64,000 nt of DNA from Achromobacter aloeverae (GCF_004121055.1 NZ_PYAL01000008.1:124001-188000); one strand, 5' to 3'. Positions 25,898-35,351 are shown, numbered from the stretch's first letter. Notes: generated by a model from the sequence alone, not told the origin. Program-made: numbers and translations.

Positions 25898-28556
25898 GCG
25901 CGGACGCCGTCCGCTGGCCCTGGCGCTGCTGCTGGCGGCACTCGCGGGCGGCTCGCTGGTCATAGCCTGCGGGCCGGAGTTTCCTCCGCAACTGCTGGAT
26001 GACCGCGCCGCCACGCTGAACGCGACCCCTGCCAACTCCTTTGCCTACGAGGCGACCCACCTGGTCGACAGCAGGGACGACTTCTCCGTTCGGGAGCGGT
26101 ATTACTACGAAGAAAGTCGGCAGGAAACCCCCGACGACGCCGACAAGGGCTTGGGCGCGCAGGTGCGAGACCGCCTGAAGGCCATGCGCCAGGCCGCGGA
26201 TGGCGACGCCGCGTACGCGGCCGGCGCGGGCTTGCCCGACGCCCTCCGGCTGTACACGGCTGGCGCGGTGGACTATCGCCTGTCGCATGCGGCCGCCGAC
26301 GACATCGGCAAGGACCCCGCCAAGGACCCGAATGTCGTGGCCCGACGCGCGGCGCGGCGCTTCCAGGCGGTGCTCGACCTGCCGGCGCCGGCCGGCGCGC
26401 CGCGCGCGGCATGGGCGGCCTATATGCTGGCGGAGCTCAAGGCGCAGGGCTACATCATGGCGGAAGATGGCGGACCGCCGACCGGCGCCGCCACGGCAGG
26501 CGCGCCCCCTTCGCCGTCGGCGCCGGACGACGCTGACGGCCTCGCCGAAAAGCGCTCCCCTTCCGGCCATTTGCTCACCGGACAGGCCGCCGAGAATGCC
26601 TGGCGCGAGGACGTCGCGCGCGCTTATGAACGGGTACGCGCATACGCCCGCGCAGGCGCCGACGACAGCCAGGGGCTGGCCGTGGCCAGCTATGGCCAGC
26701 AAGCCCTGCTCTATCTGGAAGGTCCGGACGGCACCTGCGGCTATGCCGACATCAGCAGCAACGCTCCTTGCGCCGACGCCATTGCGTCCGCCGACATGAA
26801 GCGCGCCATCCACCTCTATGCCGAACAGGCGGCGCAACGTTCGGACAGCGCCTTGCAATCGCTGCGCACCCTCGCTGGCTGGGCCTTGGAGAAGCCGGCA
26901 CGCGCACAACGCCTCATCGACGATCCCGTGGCCCAGCGCCTGCTGGTCGCCTACGCGCTCGCCCGCATGGGCGACATCGTCGACGGCAAGGCCGACAGCG
27001 CGTACGACGTTTTTGCCGCCTACGACATCACCGACCAGCAGGGCCTCGCCGACGCGGCCCTGGGCGACAGCCACATCACGCCCAACCCGGCGCTGACGGC
27101 ACTGACTGCCGCCCTGGTCACGCTGCCTCCGGCGCGCCTGGGGCAAGCCGACCAGGTTGCCGCGTTGGCCTACCGCGTGGGCCGCTACGACCTAGCCGCG
27201 CAACTGGCCGACCGCTCGCGGACGCCGCTTGCATGGTGGGTGCGCGCCAAACTCGCCACCCGCCAGGGCGACACCGCAGAGGCGGCGCAAGCTTATGGCC
27301 ATGCCGTGCAGGCCTTCCCGAGCAACGACGGCAGCCTGGAGGCAGCCGGTCGCGCCCGGTTGCGCGGCGAACAGGGCGTGTTGTCGCTGGCGCGCGGTCA
27401 ATATGTCGAGGCCCTGGACCAGCTGTACCAGGCCGCCACGGCCACCCAGCCCGACAGTCCGCGGGAAGAGGGACCGCTCATGGGCGACTATTGGAACGAC
27501 GTGGCCTACGTCGCCGAACGGGTGCTGACCACGGAAGAGTTACGCGATTATGTAGACGCCCACGTGCCGGCCACGGCCGTGTCCGCCGTCGACCTGCGAA
27601 GCATGGATTCCACCGCGCGGAGCGACTGGCTCTACCAGCACCCTGTCACCGTGGCCGACCGCCTGCGCCAATTGCTGGCGCGGCGCCTCATGCGCGAAGG
27701 CCAGCGCAAGCAGGCCCTGGCTTATTTCCCGGCCGACGACGACGCCCGCTTCATGAACGTGAGCTGGACCGACAACCAGCTGGTGGTGACTCCCCGCCGT
27801 TCGCGCCAGGCGGCGGCCGACTACGACGCGGCGCTGGCCGAAGCCCGAGACGCCTGGCGCGATATCACGCGGGCGCGCGCCTGGTACCGGGCCGCGCTGC
27901 TCGCGCGCAAGCAGGGCATGGACCTGCTGGGCTATGAACAGGATCCGGATTACGCCGTCTATGACGGCAGCTACACCTATGGCGCGGGACGCGGCGCCGT
28001 GGGCGTGGACGGCGGCCCGGGCGGCAGCGCCGGCCAGGATCCCGCCGCGCAGCAGGCCGAAGCACAAGCAGACACCCCGGCCAAGCGCGCCGCGCGCGAC
28101 CTGGTCGGCCCCTACATCACCGACGAGGAGCGCCGTCGCTACGCGGCCACGGAAGCGCAGCCCTACGCCCGCTTCCACTATCGCGAAATCGCCGCCGACC
28201 ACGCCGTGGCGGCGGCCGGCCTGCTACCCGCGCGCTCGCAGGCCTACGCGGCCACGCTGTGCCGCGCGGCGAGCTTCGTCATCGACGACGATCCCGACCG
28301 CGCCGGCGCGATCTACAAACAGTACGTCAAGGAAGGCGCCCTGGTGCCATTCGGCGCTACCTTCGGCCGCGCCTGCCCGGCGCCGGATTTCGAAGGCGCG
28401 GCGCGCTTCCCTTATGTGCAGGCGTGGAGAACGCTGCGGCGGCATCCTGCGGCAAGCGCGGCGGCGGGCGCGGCCGTGGTGGCGTGTGTAGTGGTGGTTT
28501 TGGCGCTATGGCGCCATCGGCGTCGGCGTCGGCGTCGCGCGGAGCCGCGTACATGA
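25866..28556 (+). CDS. Large exported protein of unknown function, partner of the DUF3142 lipoprotein
   Basis: An 896-residue protein starting inside the 3' end of the DUF3142 gene. The signal region LALALLLAALAGGSLVIAC resembles a lipoprotein signal, and GPEFPPQLLDDRAATL follows. The middle is helical and repetitive like TPR/Sel1-type superhelices (WWVRAKLATRQGDTAEAAQA). A Gly-rich insertion lies near residues 700-730. A C-terminal membrane helix (AAGAAVVACVVVVLALW) is followed by a very basic Arg tail, so it may span both envelope layers or be anchored at its end. No domain is recognised. Confidence 0.7.
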   Translation: MHIPVSLSNPERGRRPLALALLLAALAGGSLVIACGPEFPPQLLDDRAATLNATPANSFAYEATHLVDSRDDFSVRERYYYEESRQETPDDADKGLGAQVRDRLKAMRQAADGDAAYAAGAGLPDALRLYTAGAVDYRLSHAAADDIGKDPAKDPNVVARRAARRFQAVLDLPAPAGAPRAAWAAYMLAELKAQGYIMAEDGGPPTGAATAGAPPSPSAPDDADGLAEKRSPSGHLLTGQAAENAWREDVARAYERVRAYARAGADDSQGLAVASYGQQALLYLEGPDGTCGYADISSNAPCADAIASADMKRAIHLYAEQAAQRSDSALQSLRTLAGWALEKPARAQRLIDDPVAQRLLVAYALARMGDIVDGKADSAYDVFAAYDITDQQGLADAALGDSHITPNPALTALTAALVTLPPARLGQADQVAALAYRVGRYDLAAQLADRSRTPLAWWVRAKLATRQGDTAEAAQAYGHAVQAFPSNDGSLEAAGRARLRGEQGVLSLARGQYVEALDQLYQAATATQPDSPREEGPLMGDYWNDVAYVAERVLTTEELRDYVDAHVPATAVSAVDLRSMDSTARSDWLYQHPVTVADRLRQLLARRLMREGQRKQALAYFPADDDARFMNVSWTDNQLVVTPRRSRQAAADYDAALAEARDAWRDITRARAWYRAALLARKQGMDLLGYEQDPDYAVYDGSYTYGAGRGAVGVDGGPGGSAGQDPAAQQAEAQADTPAKRAARDLVGPYITDEERRRYAATEAQPYARFHYREIAADHAVAAAGLLPARSQAYAATLCRAASFVIDDDPDRAGAIYKQYVKEGALVPFGATFGRACPAPDFEGAARFPYVQAWRTLRRHPAASAAAGAAVVACVVVVLALWRHRRRRRRRAEPRT

Positions 28557-28582
28557 CAGGGTTGCCCGGCCCCGCCGGAATA

Positions 28583-28818
28583 TCAGATCTGCTTCAAGCG
28601 GTTGGACAAGCGCCATGGCACTTCAAGTGTCGAGCCTTCAATCGCATTCGCCTGATCAACGATGCGAGGCCACCATCCAAGTCAGCGGTTTCCGCCGGGA
28701 ATCGTTCTCGTAAGTGACAAATGGCGCCCAGTTCAGATGGAGCGTAGAGACGTTTGCTGGCAGCAGAGAACGTCGCCGCCCAGTTAGGGGGCAAATTGTT
28801 GTCGAACAGGAAGTTCAT
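28583..28818 (-). pseudogene. PIN-like (DUF5615-type) toxin gene with internal deletion and frameshift
   Basis: The frame starts MNFLFDNNLPPNWAATFSAA and runs to HLRERFPAETADL, the N-terminal third of DUF5615 PIN-like toxins. It then leaves the family pattern near 28670-28684. In a shifted frame the 3' part reads WWPRIVDQANAIEGSTLEVP and ends at 28583, which looks like the family C-terminus. About 60 central residues, including most of the PIN acidic site, seem to be missing. Its ATG overlaps the stop of the DUF433 antitoxin-like gene, as in intact toxin-antitoxin pairs. Confidence 0.6.
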
Positions 28819-29567
28819 GCTCGCGCGGCCAGCAGACTCGTTTCGAACACGATGGCGGACTGAACAAAGCGAGGTGCCACGTCAAAAACCTCGGCCGTCA
28901 ATGACACTGCCTGTTCATTGCCGCCTTCAGCCAAATACGAAGCATAAAGCGCGTCCGTTGGAATGCCTGCATCCTCGACGATAGGTTTGCCGAACTGTCG
29001 CGCCGGATCCAGTACGACATGAGTCCGCTTGCCGAGCGGATACCATTTCATCGCCTGCATTCCCTTGTACTCAATGCCTGCATAGAGGGAAGGATGAATA
29101 ATGTCGCGAAAAACGATCTGTCGGCTACGAAGGTCTACCATCTCGCCTTCGCTCTGCATCAGTCTCAGTGCTTCCCCAAATATCGTGCGGCCATCCGTCT
29201 TGAATTTCAGCGTTGTAAAGGGATAGTCCACGCCATAGATGGCGCGAGCGCTCTCAAGACATCGCCTAACGACAATCAGGGGGATGCCATGGTCAATAAA
29301 GGCACGAACGAATCGCGCCTCCAGCAGATCTTGAAATCCAATCACATCCTCGTCGTACTCCCGCGTATCGATTTGCGTTTTCCAGAGGGGTGGAGAAAAT
29401 GCGCGCAGACGCCCCCCGTTTGGGCCTTTGAGGTTATGGTGATACCCGAAAAGCCAACGGTGCAGATTGCGGGAAGGTGCCTGGATCAAGCGGGCCGCTG
29501 TCCGCAGGGAATAGAGTCCGGTGCCGCTATACATGGTGGGTGGTAGGGGTGTGGACGAGTTTAGCAT
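28815..29567 (-). CDS. DUF433-type antitoxin-like DNA-binding protein
   Basis: A 250-residue protein. Residues about 15-60 form a MerR-like winged helix (YSLRTAARLIQAPSRNLHRW). The C-terminal 75 residues match DUF433 (FGKPIVEDAGIPTDALYASY). Such proteins act as antitoxins and autoregulators beside DUF5615 PIN-like toxins. The start at 29567 is favoured over 29585 because AAGGAG lies six bases before it. The toxin reading frame overlaps its stop but is broken. Base composition here is visibly less GC-rich than neighbours, suggesting acquisition. Confidence 0.8.
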   Translation of the reverse strand: MLNSSTPLPPTMYSGTGLYSLRTAARLIQAPSRNLHRWLFGYHHNLKGPNGGRLRAFSPPLWKTQIDTREYDEDVIGFQDLLEARFVRAFIDHGIPLIVVRRCLESARAIYGVDYPFTTLKFKTDGRTIFGEALRLMQSEGEMVDLRSRQIVFRDIIHPSLYAGIEYKGMQAMKWYPLGKRTHVVLDPARQFGKPIVEDAGIPTDALYASYLAEGGNEQAVSLTAEVFDVAPRFVQSAIVFETSLLAARA

Positions 29568-29715
29568 CGCCCACTCCTTATCCATTGCTCAATCGCGAGA
29601 GACATACGTTACGCTCCTTTCCCGCATGTTGGCACCATGCCGACACACCGCGGAGCCTCTGTCACACCACGAGGGAAAAAGTGCCGGCCTTGACCTGATA
29701 GGCATGCACCCTCGC

Positions 29716-31296
29716 CTATCTGCCCGCTTTCAATTTATCTCGCAGTTCTTGCAACACCTCTATCCAGTCAGACCCGGCGGTTTTCCGCCGCAAGCTCACC
29801 GACGGATACCACGGCGTATCTTCGCGGTTGAGCTGCCAGCGCCAGTCCGGCATGGCGGGCAAGAGCAGGATCGTCGGGATGCCCAATGCGCCGGCAAGGT
29901 GGACGGTGGCGGTGTCGACGGTGATGACGCTGTCGAGGTTGGCCATCAGCGCGGCGGTCTCGGAAAAGTCGCGCAGGGCATCGTTGGGCAGATGCAGGTT
30001 GTCATGGCCCGCGACGGTTCGCCACTGCTCGATGGCGGCGAGGTCGGCGGGGCGGATGTCTTTCTGGACGCACACGAAATCGCACGGCGCGTCCAGCAGC
30101 GGCGCCAACTCGGCAAAGGGTATCGAGCGGTTGCGGTCGTCCGGGTGCCCGGCATTGCCCGACCAGGCCAGGCCGATGCGCGGACGCGTCGCCGAACCGC
30201 GCGCCGGCAGCAGCGCCGCCCATTCCCTCGCCAACGCTTCATCGGCGCGCAGCGGCTGGCCCAGCGGCCAGGGCTCGGCGCCTTGCCTGGATAGCGCCAG
30301 CGGCAAGCTGAGCAAGGGCACATGGCGATCGAAGGCCGGCACCGGCACGTCGTCGCCGATGACGGTGACCCCCGGCAGGCTGGTCCGCAGCAGCGGGGCC
30401 AGCGACGCCTGCACGCGCAGGATCACGGCGCCCGCCATGGGGACCAGGGCCCGGACATAGCGGCTGAACTGGATCGTGTCGCCCAGGCCTTGCTCGGCAT
30501 GCACCAACAGGGTCTGGCCCGCCAGCTTGCCTTCGCCCAGCCAAGGTGAACCGGCGTAAGGCATGGTCTGCCCGCCATCGCGCCAGCGCCATTCATAATC
30601 GCGCCAGCCGTGCGTGAACTGGCCCAGCAGCAGATTGGTCTGCGCGCGGTTGGTGCGCGCGCCCGGATGCTCGGGATCGATGGCCAGGGCATGCTTGAAA
30701 TGACGCAAGGCATCGTCGAAACGGTGCTGGTCGCGCGCCAGCACGCCCAGGTTGGTATGCGCGTCCACCAGCCTTGGGTCCAGCTTGATCGCGTTCTCGT
30801 AGGCCTGCCGCTCGTCCTGCTGCCGTCCCAACGCACCCAGCACCACGCCCCGCACGTAGTGCAGCGCCGCCGCGCGCGGCGCCAGGGCCAGCGTGCCGTC
30901 GACCAGGGTCAGGGCGTCGTTGCCGCGTTCCAGGCGCAACAGCACGTCGACGATGTTGCCGAGCAGCGAGATATCGTTATTGGATAGACGGTAGGCGGCG
31001 CGATAGCGCTCCAGCGCCGTGTCCAGGTTGCCGTTGCGCAAGTGCACTGCGCCGGCATCGCGCAACAGCCCCGCGTCCTTGGGGCGCAGCGCCACCGCAC
31101 GATCGAACTGCTCGGCGGCCTGCGCCAGCGAGCCGGCCCGGCTTAGTGCATAGGCCAGGGCCGAGGCCAGGTCGGCATCGTCGGGATGCGCGGACGCGGC
31201 GGGTGCCAGCAGGTCGACGGCGCCGGCGTAGTCCCCGCCTTGGAAAGCTTGCGCGGCGCGCGCCAGGATGTCTTTGTTGTCTTCGGCCGCGGCCAT
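29716..31296 (-). CDS. TPR protein with C-terminal glycosyltransferase-family-9-like domain
   Basis: A 526-residue cytosolic protein. Residues about 5-235 are consecutive tetratricopeptide repeats (for example AYENAIKLDPRLVDAHTNLG). Residues about 260-526 resemble heptosyltransferase/GT-B proteins: ARPRIGLAWSGN-like (SATRPRIGLAWSGNAGHPDD), VQKDIRPADL and VDTATVHLAGALGIPTILLL with PDWRW. The start at 31296 has AAAGGAAG upstream. Such proteins are proposed to glycosylate surface or protein acceptors; the acceptor here is unknown. It is a single gene with no glycan cluster nearby. Confidence 0.82.
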   Translation of the reverse strand: MAAAEDNKDILARAAQAFQGGDYAGAVDLLAPAASAHPDDADLASALAYALSRAGSLAQAAEQFDRAVALRPKDAGLLRDAGAVHLRNGNLDTALERYRAAYRLSNNDISLLGNIVDVLLRLERGNDALTLVDGTLALAPRAAALHYVRGVVLGALGRQQDERQAYENAIKLDPRLVDAHTNLGVLARDQHRFDDALRHFKHALAIDPEHPGARTNRAQTNLLLGQFTHGWRDYEWRWRDGGQTMPYAGSPWLGEGKLAGQTLLVHAEQGLGDTIQFSRYVRALVPMAGAVILRVQASLAPLLRTSLPGVTVIGDDVPVPAFDRHVPLLSLPLALSRQGAEPWPLGQPLRADEALAREWAALLPARGSATRPRIGLAWSGNAGHPDDRNRSIPFAELAPLLDAPCDFVCVQKDIRPADLAAIEQWRTVAGHDNLHLPNDALRDFSETAALMANLDSVITVDTATVHLAGALGIPTILLLPAMPDWRWQLNREDTPWYPSVSLRRKTAGSDWIEVLQELRDKLKAGR

Positions 31297-31435
31297 GTCC
31301 GTACTTCCTTTACGATTGAATCCGATACAGCTCCGCGCGCGCGGCCGGTTCTGCGCACCCCGCGCCCTACAGGGCGGACACATCTTGTCTTGGGTATCGC
31401 GGCGGCCAGGTCGGCGCCTCGCGGAACCGGCCATT

Positions 31436-32389
31436 CTAATCCAGTCGGCTGCGCGCGCGTGGCGGCCGGCCGGCGGGGCGGCGCTGCGGGGCCTGCGTGG
31501 GCAGCGTCTCCCGCGCCGCCTCCACGAAGCGCGCCAGAGGCGCGTCCGGCGCTGGCTTGCGATAGACCAGGGTCAGCGGAATCGTGAACGCCGACGCGGC
31601 ATCCAGCGGTCGGTAGGCCACGCTTTCCCGATGCAACGCTTGCAGTGTCCGTGGCAGCAAGGTGATGCCGCGTCCCGACGCCACCAGCGTGACGGCGGAC
31701 AGCAGGCGCGGCACGTCGGCGACGACGCGCGGCGCGAAACCGGCCTTGGCACACGCCGCCAGCAGTTCGTCCTGCACACCGGGCCCATCCTCCCGGCGGT
31801 AGAGGATGAAGGGGTCGGCCGCGAGGTCGGCCAGGGCAAGGGCGCCCCGCTTGCCGGCCAGGCGATGCTCGATGGGCAGGGCGGCCACCATCTCTTCCTG
31901 GTCCAGCACCAGGGACGATAGCGCGGGATAGCGCTTGGCGGACGCGCGCACGAAGACGGCATCCAGGGCCTCGCCCGCCACGGCTTCCAGCAGGTCGCGC
32001 GTGGCGTTCTCCTGCGAGTCCAGCGCGATCATCGGATGGCGCGCATGAAATGCGCGTATCAGCTGCGGCACCCGCGGATGCAGCGACGCGGAGCTGGTAT
32101 AGCCGACAGCGATGCGGCCTATCTGCCCGCGCGTTGCCTGTTGCGCCCGGACCGCGGCGCGCTCGGCGCCGGCGAGCAGCGCGCGTGCATCTTCCAGGAA
32201 CACGCGGCCCGCCGTGTTCAAGCGCACGCTGCGCGGCGTGCGGTCGAAAAGTTGCACGCCCAATTCGCGCTCCAGGTCGCGGATCTGCTGGCTGAGCGGC
32301 GGCTGCTGGATGCCCAGGCGCTCCGCCGCCCGCGTCATGTGTTCCTCTTCCGCGACCGCGATGAAGTAACGCAGATGGCGCAGTTCCAT
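31436..32389 (-). CDS. LysR family transcriptional regulator
   Basis: A 317-residue regulator with an N-terminal winged helix (MELRHLRYFIAVAEEEHMTR, LGIQQPPLSQQIRDLE) of the CatM/BenM branch and a two-lobed effector domain. It is divergent from a methyltransferase gene across an AT-rich 116-bp gap. It probably controls that gene and itself. The last 20 residues are Arg/Pro-rich. Confidence 0.9.
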   Translation of the reverse strand: MELRHLRYFIAVAEEEHMTRAAERLGIQQPPLSQQIRDLERELGVQLFDRTPRSVRLNTAGRVFLEDARALLAGAERAAVRAQQATRGQIGRIAVGYTSSASLHPRVPQLIRAFHARHPMIALDSQENATRDLLEAVAGEALDAVFVRASAKRYPALSSLVLDQEEMVAALPIEHRLAGKRGALALADLAADPFILYRREDGPGVQDELLAACAKAGFAPRVVADVPRLLSAVTLVASGRGITLLPRTLQALHRESVAYRPLDAASAFTIPLTLVYRKPAPDAPLARFVEAARETLPTQAPQRRPAGRPPRARSRLD

Positions 32390-32505
32390 GATGAATATCT
32401 ATTAAGTCTGCTTGTGGTAGGTGTCATATATTTTACATATACATCCCCCGGTTCTAAGATGGCTACTCCCGCATCCCTTTCCTTGATACATCCTGGGGTT
32501 CCGTC
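32390..32505. promoter_or_regulatory. Divergent AT-rich promoter region, lysR / methyltransferase
   Basis: A 116-bp gap holding CATATATTTTACATATAC near 32428-32447, far more AT-rich than its surroundings, with an imperfect TATAT/ATATA dyad. LysR proteins bind such AT-rich dyads between divergent genes. Exact -10/-35 elements are not resolved. Confidence 0.45.
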
Positions 32506-33279
32506 ATGAGCATCGATTTCCACGCCCGGAAGAACAAGTACACCTATGCCACCCGCACGGCCGACGAAGGCTGGGCGCGCGCCGTCAGCGCGGCGGTGGA
32601 TCCGCGCGGCAAGCGGGTCGTGGATGTGGGTTGCGGCGGTGGAATCTACACCCGGTCCTGGGACGACCTGGGCGCGCAAAGCGCGATCGGCATCGATTTC
32701 TCCGAACAGATGGTCGCCGCTGCCCGGGAAAAAGCCCAAGGCCGTCCCCAGGTTTCCTTCCAGGTCGGTACGGCGCAGGCCACGGGCCTCGCGGCGGCCA
32801 GCGCGGATATCGTGTTCGAGCGGGCCCTCATCCATCACTTGCAGGACTACGACGACTGCTTCGCGGAAGCCTATCGCCTGCTCGCCCCGGGCGGCACGCT
32901 GCTGATCCAGGACCGCACGCCGGAGGATGTGCGGATACCCGGCTCGCCGGAGCACATCCGCGGATATTTCTTCGATTGCTTCCCACGCCTGGCCGCGGTG
33001 GAGGCCGGGCGCCGCCCCACCGACGCCAAGGTCCGCGAGACCTTGCGGCGGTCCGGTTATACGGCGTTGGAAAGTACGACGTTGTGGGAGACCCGCAGGA
33101 CGTATGAACACTTCGACGACCTGGCGCAAGACCTCGCCAACCGCACGGGTCGCTCCATCCTGCACGAGCTGGACGACGAGGAATTGAAGACGCTGATCGC
33201 CTACATCGGCGAACGTACCGGGCGTACGGGCCCCATCCAGGAAAAAGACCGCTGGACCTTGTGGGTCGCGCGGAAGTGA
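32506..33279 (+). CDS. Class I SAM-dependent methyltransferase
   Basis: A 257-residue UbiE/COQ5-type enzyme. Motif I is RVVDVGCGGGIYTRSW, the acidic loop is IGIDFSEQMVAAAREK, and motif IV is ADIVFERALIHHLQDYDDCF. The C-terminal 90 residues are helical (FDDLAQDLANRTGRSILHEL). It is divergent from a LysR regulator that likely responds to its substrate or product. A small-molecule substrate is probable but unidentified. Confidence 0.87.
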   Translation: MSIDFHARKNKYTYATRTADEGWARAVSAAVDPRGKRVVDVGCGGGIYTRSWDDLGAQSAIGIDFSEQMVAAAREKAQGRPQVSFQVGTAQATGLAAASADIVFERALIHHLQDYDDCFAEAYRLLAPGGTLLIQDRTPEDVRIPGSPEHIRGYFFDCFPRLAAVEAGRRPTDAKVRETLRRSGYTALESTTLWETRRTYEHFDDLAQDLANRTGRSILHELDDEELKTLIAYIGERTGRTGPIQEKDRWTLWVARK

Positions 33280-33306
33280 GCGGCCCGGCCGGGCCGCCCG
33301 CCGTCC

Positions 33307-33813
33307 TCAGGCCGCCGCGCGCCGGGGCAGCTTCCAGTTGGGCCGCACGAAATGGCAGGTGTAGCCATTGGGAATGCGTTCCAGGTAGTCCTGGTGCTCG
33401 GGCTCGGCTTCCCAGAACGGCCCCGCCGGCGCCACTTCGGTCACCACCTTGCCGGGCCACAGGCCCGAGGCATTGACGTCGGCGATGGTGTCCTCGGCAA
33501 CGCGCTTCTGTTCCTCGTCGGTATAGAAGATCGCCGAGCGGTAGCTGGTGCCGATGTCGTTGCCCTGCCGGTTGGGCGTGGTGGGATCATGGATCTGGAA
33601 AAAGAACTCCAGGATCCGGCGGAAGCTGGTCTTGGCCGGATCGAAAATGATTTCGATGGCCTCGGCATGCGTGCCATGGTTGCGGTAGGTGGCATTGTCG
33701 ACGTCGCCGCCGCTATAACCGACGCGCGTGCTGGTCACGCCGTCGAGACGGCGGATCAGGTCTTGCATGCCCCAGAAGCAACCGCCGGCGAGTACTGCGC
33801 GTTCCTGGCTCAT
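33307..33813 (-). CDS. msrA: Peptide methionine sulfoxide reductase A
   Basis: Reduces methionine-S-sulfoxide. It has 168 residues from the ATG at 33813, whose first bases overlap the msrB stop. The catalytic Cys12 is in [27 protein letters not shown] and PEHQDYLER are conserved. The usual C-terminal resolving cysteines are absent, so recycling may be by a simpler route. It has no signal peptide and acts in the cytosol. Confidence 0.95.
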   Translation of the reverse strand: MSQERAVLAGGCFWGMQDLIRRLDGVTSTRVGYSGGDVDNATYRNHGTHAEAIEIIFDPAKTSFRRILEFFFQIHDPTTPNRQGNDIGTSYRSAIFYTDEEQKRVAEDTIADVNASGLWPGKVVTEVAPAGPFWEAEPEHQDYLERIPNGYTCHFVRPNWKLPRRAAA

Positions 33814-34256
33814 TTCACGTCCTCCACTTGATCGAGATAGGCGCCGTAGCCTTCGGCTTCCATCCGGTCGCGCGGGATGAAGCGCAAGGACGCCGAGTTG
33901 ATGCAATAACGCAGGCCGCCCCGGTCGGGCGGGCCGTCCGGAAAGACGTGGCCCAGATGGCTGTCGCCATGGGTGGAGCGGACCTCGGTGCGGACCATGC
34001 CGTGCGTAGTGTCGCGCAATTCGTTGATATTGGCGTTTTCGATGGGCTTGGTGAAGCTGGGCCACCCGCAATGCGAATCGAATTTGTCCGATGAGGCGAA
34101 TAGCGGCTCGCCGGATACGATGTCCACGTACAGGCCTGCTTCCTTGTTGTCCAGGTATTCCCCGGTGCCAGGATATTCGGTGCCGCTTTCCTGGGTGACG
34201 CGGTATTGCTCGGGCGTGAGCCTGGCAATGGCCTCGGGGTCTTTGCGGTAGGTCAT
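33810..34256 (-). CDS. msrB: Peptide methionine-R-sulfoxide reductase B
   Basis: Reduces methionine-R-sulfoxide. It has 148 residues. The catalytic Cys lies in [14 protein letters not shown], and CGWPSF carries the upstream resolving-type Cys. The paired CxxC zinc site of the E. coli enzyme is absent ([12 protein letters not shown]), so this is the zinc-free form. It is translated first and overlaps msrA by four bases. It is divergent from a cysteine-dioxygenase-like cupin gene, which makes a small sulfur-redox group. Confidence 0.95.
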   Translation of the reverse strand: MTYRKDPEAIARLTPEQYRVTQESGTEYPGTGEYLDNKEAGLYVDIVSGEPLFASSDKFDSHCGWPSFTKPIENANINELRDTTHGMVRTEVRSTHGDSHLGHVFPDGPPDRGGLRYCINSASLRFIPRDRMEAEGYGAYLDQVEDVK

Positions 34257-34543
34257 TCTGCGCTCCTTGTCGCCTGGGAGCCGCCTAGATGGGGGGCGGC
34301 GCGTCGAATTCAAGTGGGGACGCACCTTGCACGGGCGGCTGGCGCCATCGTCCGGCGCGCGACGGCGCCTGGCCCCGGCCATCGGCATTAACCCGGGAAA
34401 AGACGCGGCACATGGCGGATTTTGGCGTATTGTTAAACCATTTCGACGATACGCCGAGGCGCGGTCCCTTGTCTCTCTCATCCGGGCGCGCCGTGGGGTT
34501 ATCCGGCGTATCGCCAGCCAATATTGATAAAGGAGACCCCATC

Positions 34544-35194
34544 ATGAGCACTGCTTCCCCCGCCAAGGCGCCGTCGGCCGCCCCGTCCGTCATTGCCGCC
34601 GAACGCCGCCAGCGCGTCAACGAGACCTTGAGCGATATCCGCCAGCTGCTGGCTGGACGGGAATTGAGCCGAGAACTGCTGGCCGACATCAGCGCCCGCC
34701 TGGAACGCCTGGCGCAGGCGCGCGAACTGTTCGGCAGCGCCGACTTCCCGCCACCGGCCGGCGGCCAGGGCGAATCGACGCGCTACCGGCTGAATCCGGA
34801 GGACGGCGACGACGACATCGCGCTGTACCTGAATTCCATCAACCCGGGCAAGACGTCGGTACCGCACAACCACACCACCTGGGCGGTCATCGTGGCCATC
34901 TCCGGCGATGAACTGAACCGGATCTACCAGCGCACCGACGATGGCAGCGACGCGGAGCACGCCACGCTGGCGCTGTCGCACGAACAGGTGGTCCGTCCTG
35001 GCGCCCCCATCGCCTTCCTGCCCGACGACCTGCACAGCATCCACGTGACGGGGAACACGCCGACGCTGCATTTCCACCTCTACGGCCAGCCCCTGGAAAC
35101 GCTGAGCGGCCGCATCGGCATCGAGCCGGATACCGGCCGCATCATCAACTACAACAAGTCCAAGATGACCAGGAGCGTGGCTGCCGGCGGCTGA
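34544..35194 (+). CDS. Cysteine-dioxygenase-like cupin protein
   Basis: A 216-residue protein. A helical N-terminus is followed by a cupin barrel with H108 and H110 in VPHNHTTWAVIVAISGDELN and a further His pair at 164 and 167 (PDDLHSIHV), suitable for non-haem iron as in cysteine dioxygenase. The ATG at 34544 follows AAAGGAGA. It is divergent from msrB-msrA and followed by a clear terminator. Thiol substrate specificity (cysteine or mercaptopropionate) cannot be decided. Confidence 0.72.
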   Translation: MSTASPAKAPSAAPSVIAAERRQRVNETLSDIRQLLAGRELSRELLADISARLERLAQARELFGSADFPPPAGGQGESTRYRLNPEDGDDDIALYLNSINPGKTSVPHNHTTWAVIVAISGDELNRIYQRTDDGSDAEHATLALSHEQVVRPGAPIAFLPDDLHSIHVTGNTPTLHFHLYGQPLETLSGRIGIEPDTGRIINYNKSKMTRSVAAGG

Positions 35195-35216
35195 AAGAGC
35201 GGCTTGTCGAGGGACC

Positions 35217-35242
35217 AAATGGCTCCGCACGCGGAGCCATTT
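35217..35242 (+). terminator. Intrinsic terminator after the cupin gene
   Basis: A perfect 12-bp stem: AAATGGCTCCGC (35217-35228) pairs with GCGGAGCCATTT (35231-35242) across an AC loop, followed by a T-containing stretch. It lies 22 bp after the cupin stop and isolates it from the next gene. Confidence 0.8.
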
Positions 35243-35351
35243 CAGTTTGAATTCAACCGTTGTTGATTAGAAAGGCAGGCCCGGCGAATAAACGTACGGA
35301 CACGCTTACGGCACGGCTTACCGCGCCGGCGTCACAACGAGGAGAAGAGAC

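Noticed and set aside
28594-28818. Intact 74-residue gene on the minus strand
   Set aside because: Only the first 47 or so residues fit the PIN-like toxin family. The rest is out of frame, so it is reported as a pseudogene.
28583-29715. Mobile element boundaries around the lower-GC toxin-antitoxin segment
   Set aside because: I looked for flanking direct or inverted repeats and for integrase or transposase motifs and saw none. Acquisition is suggested only by composition.
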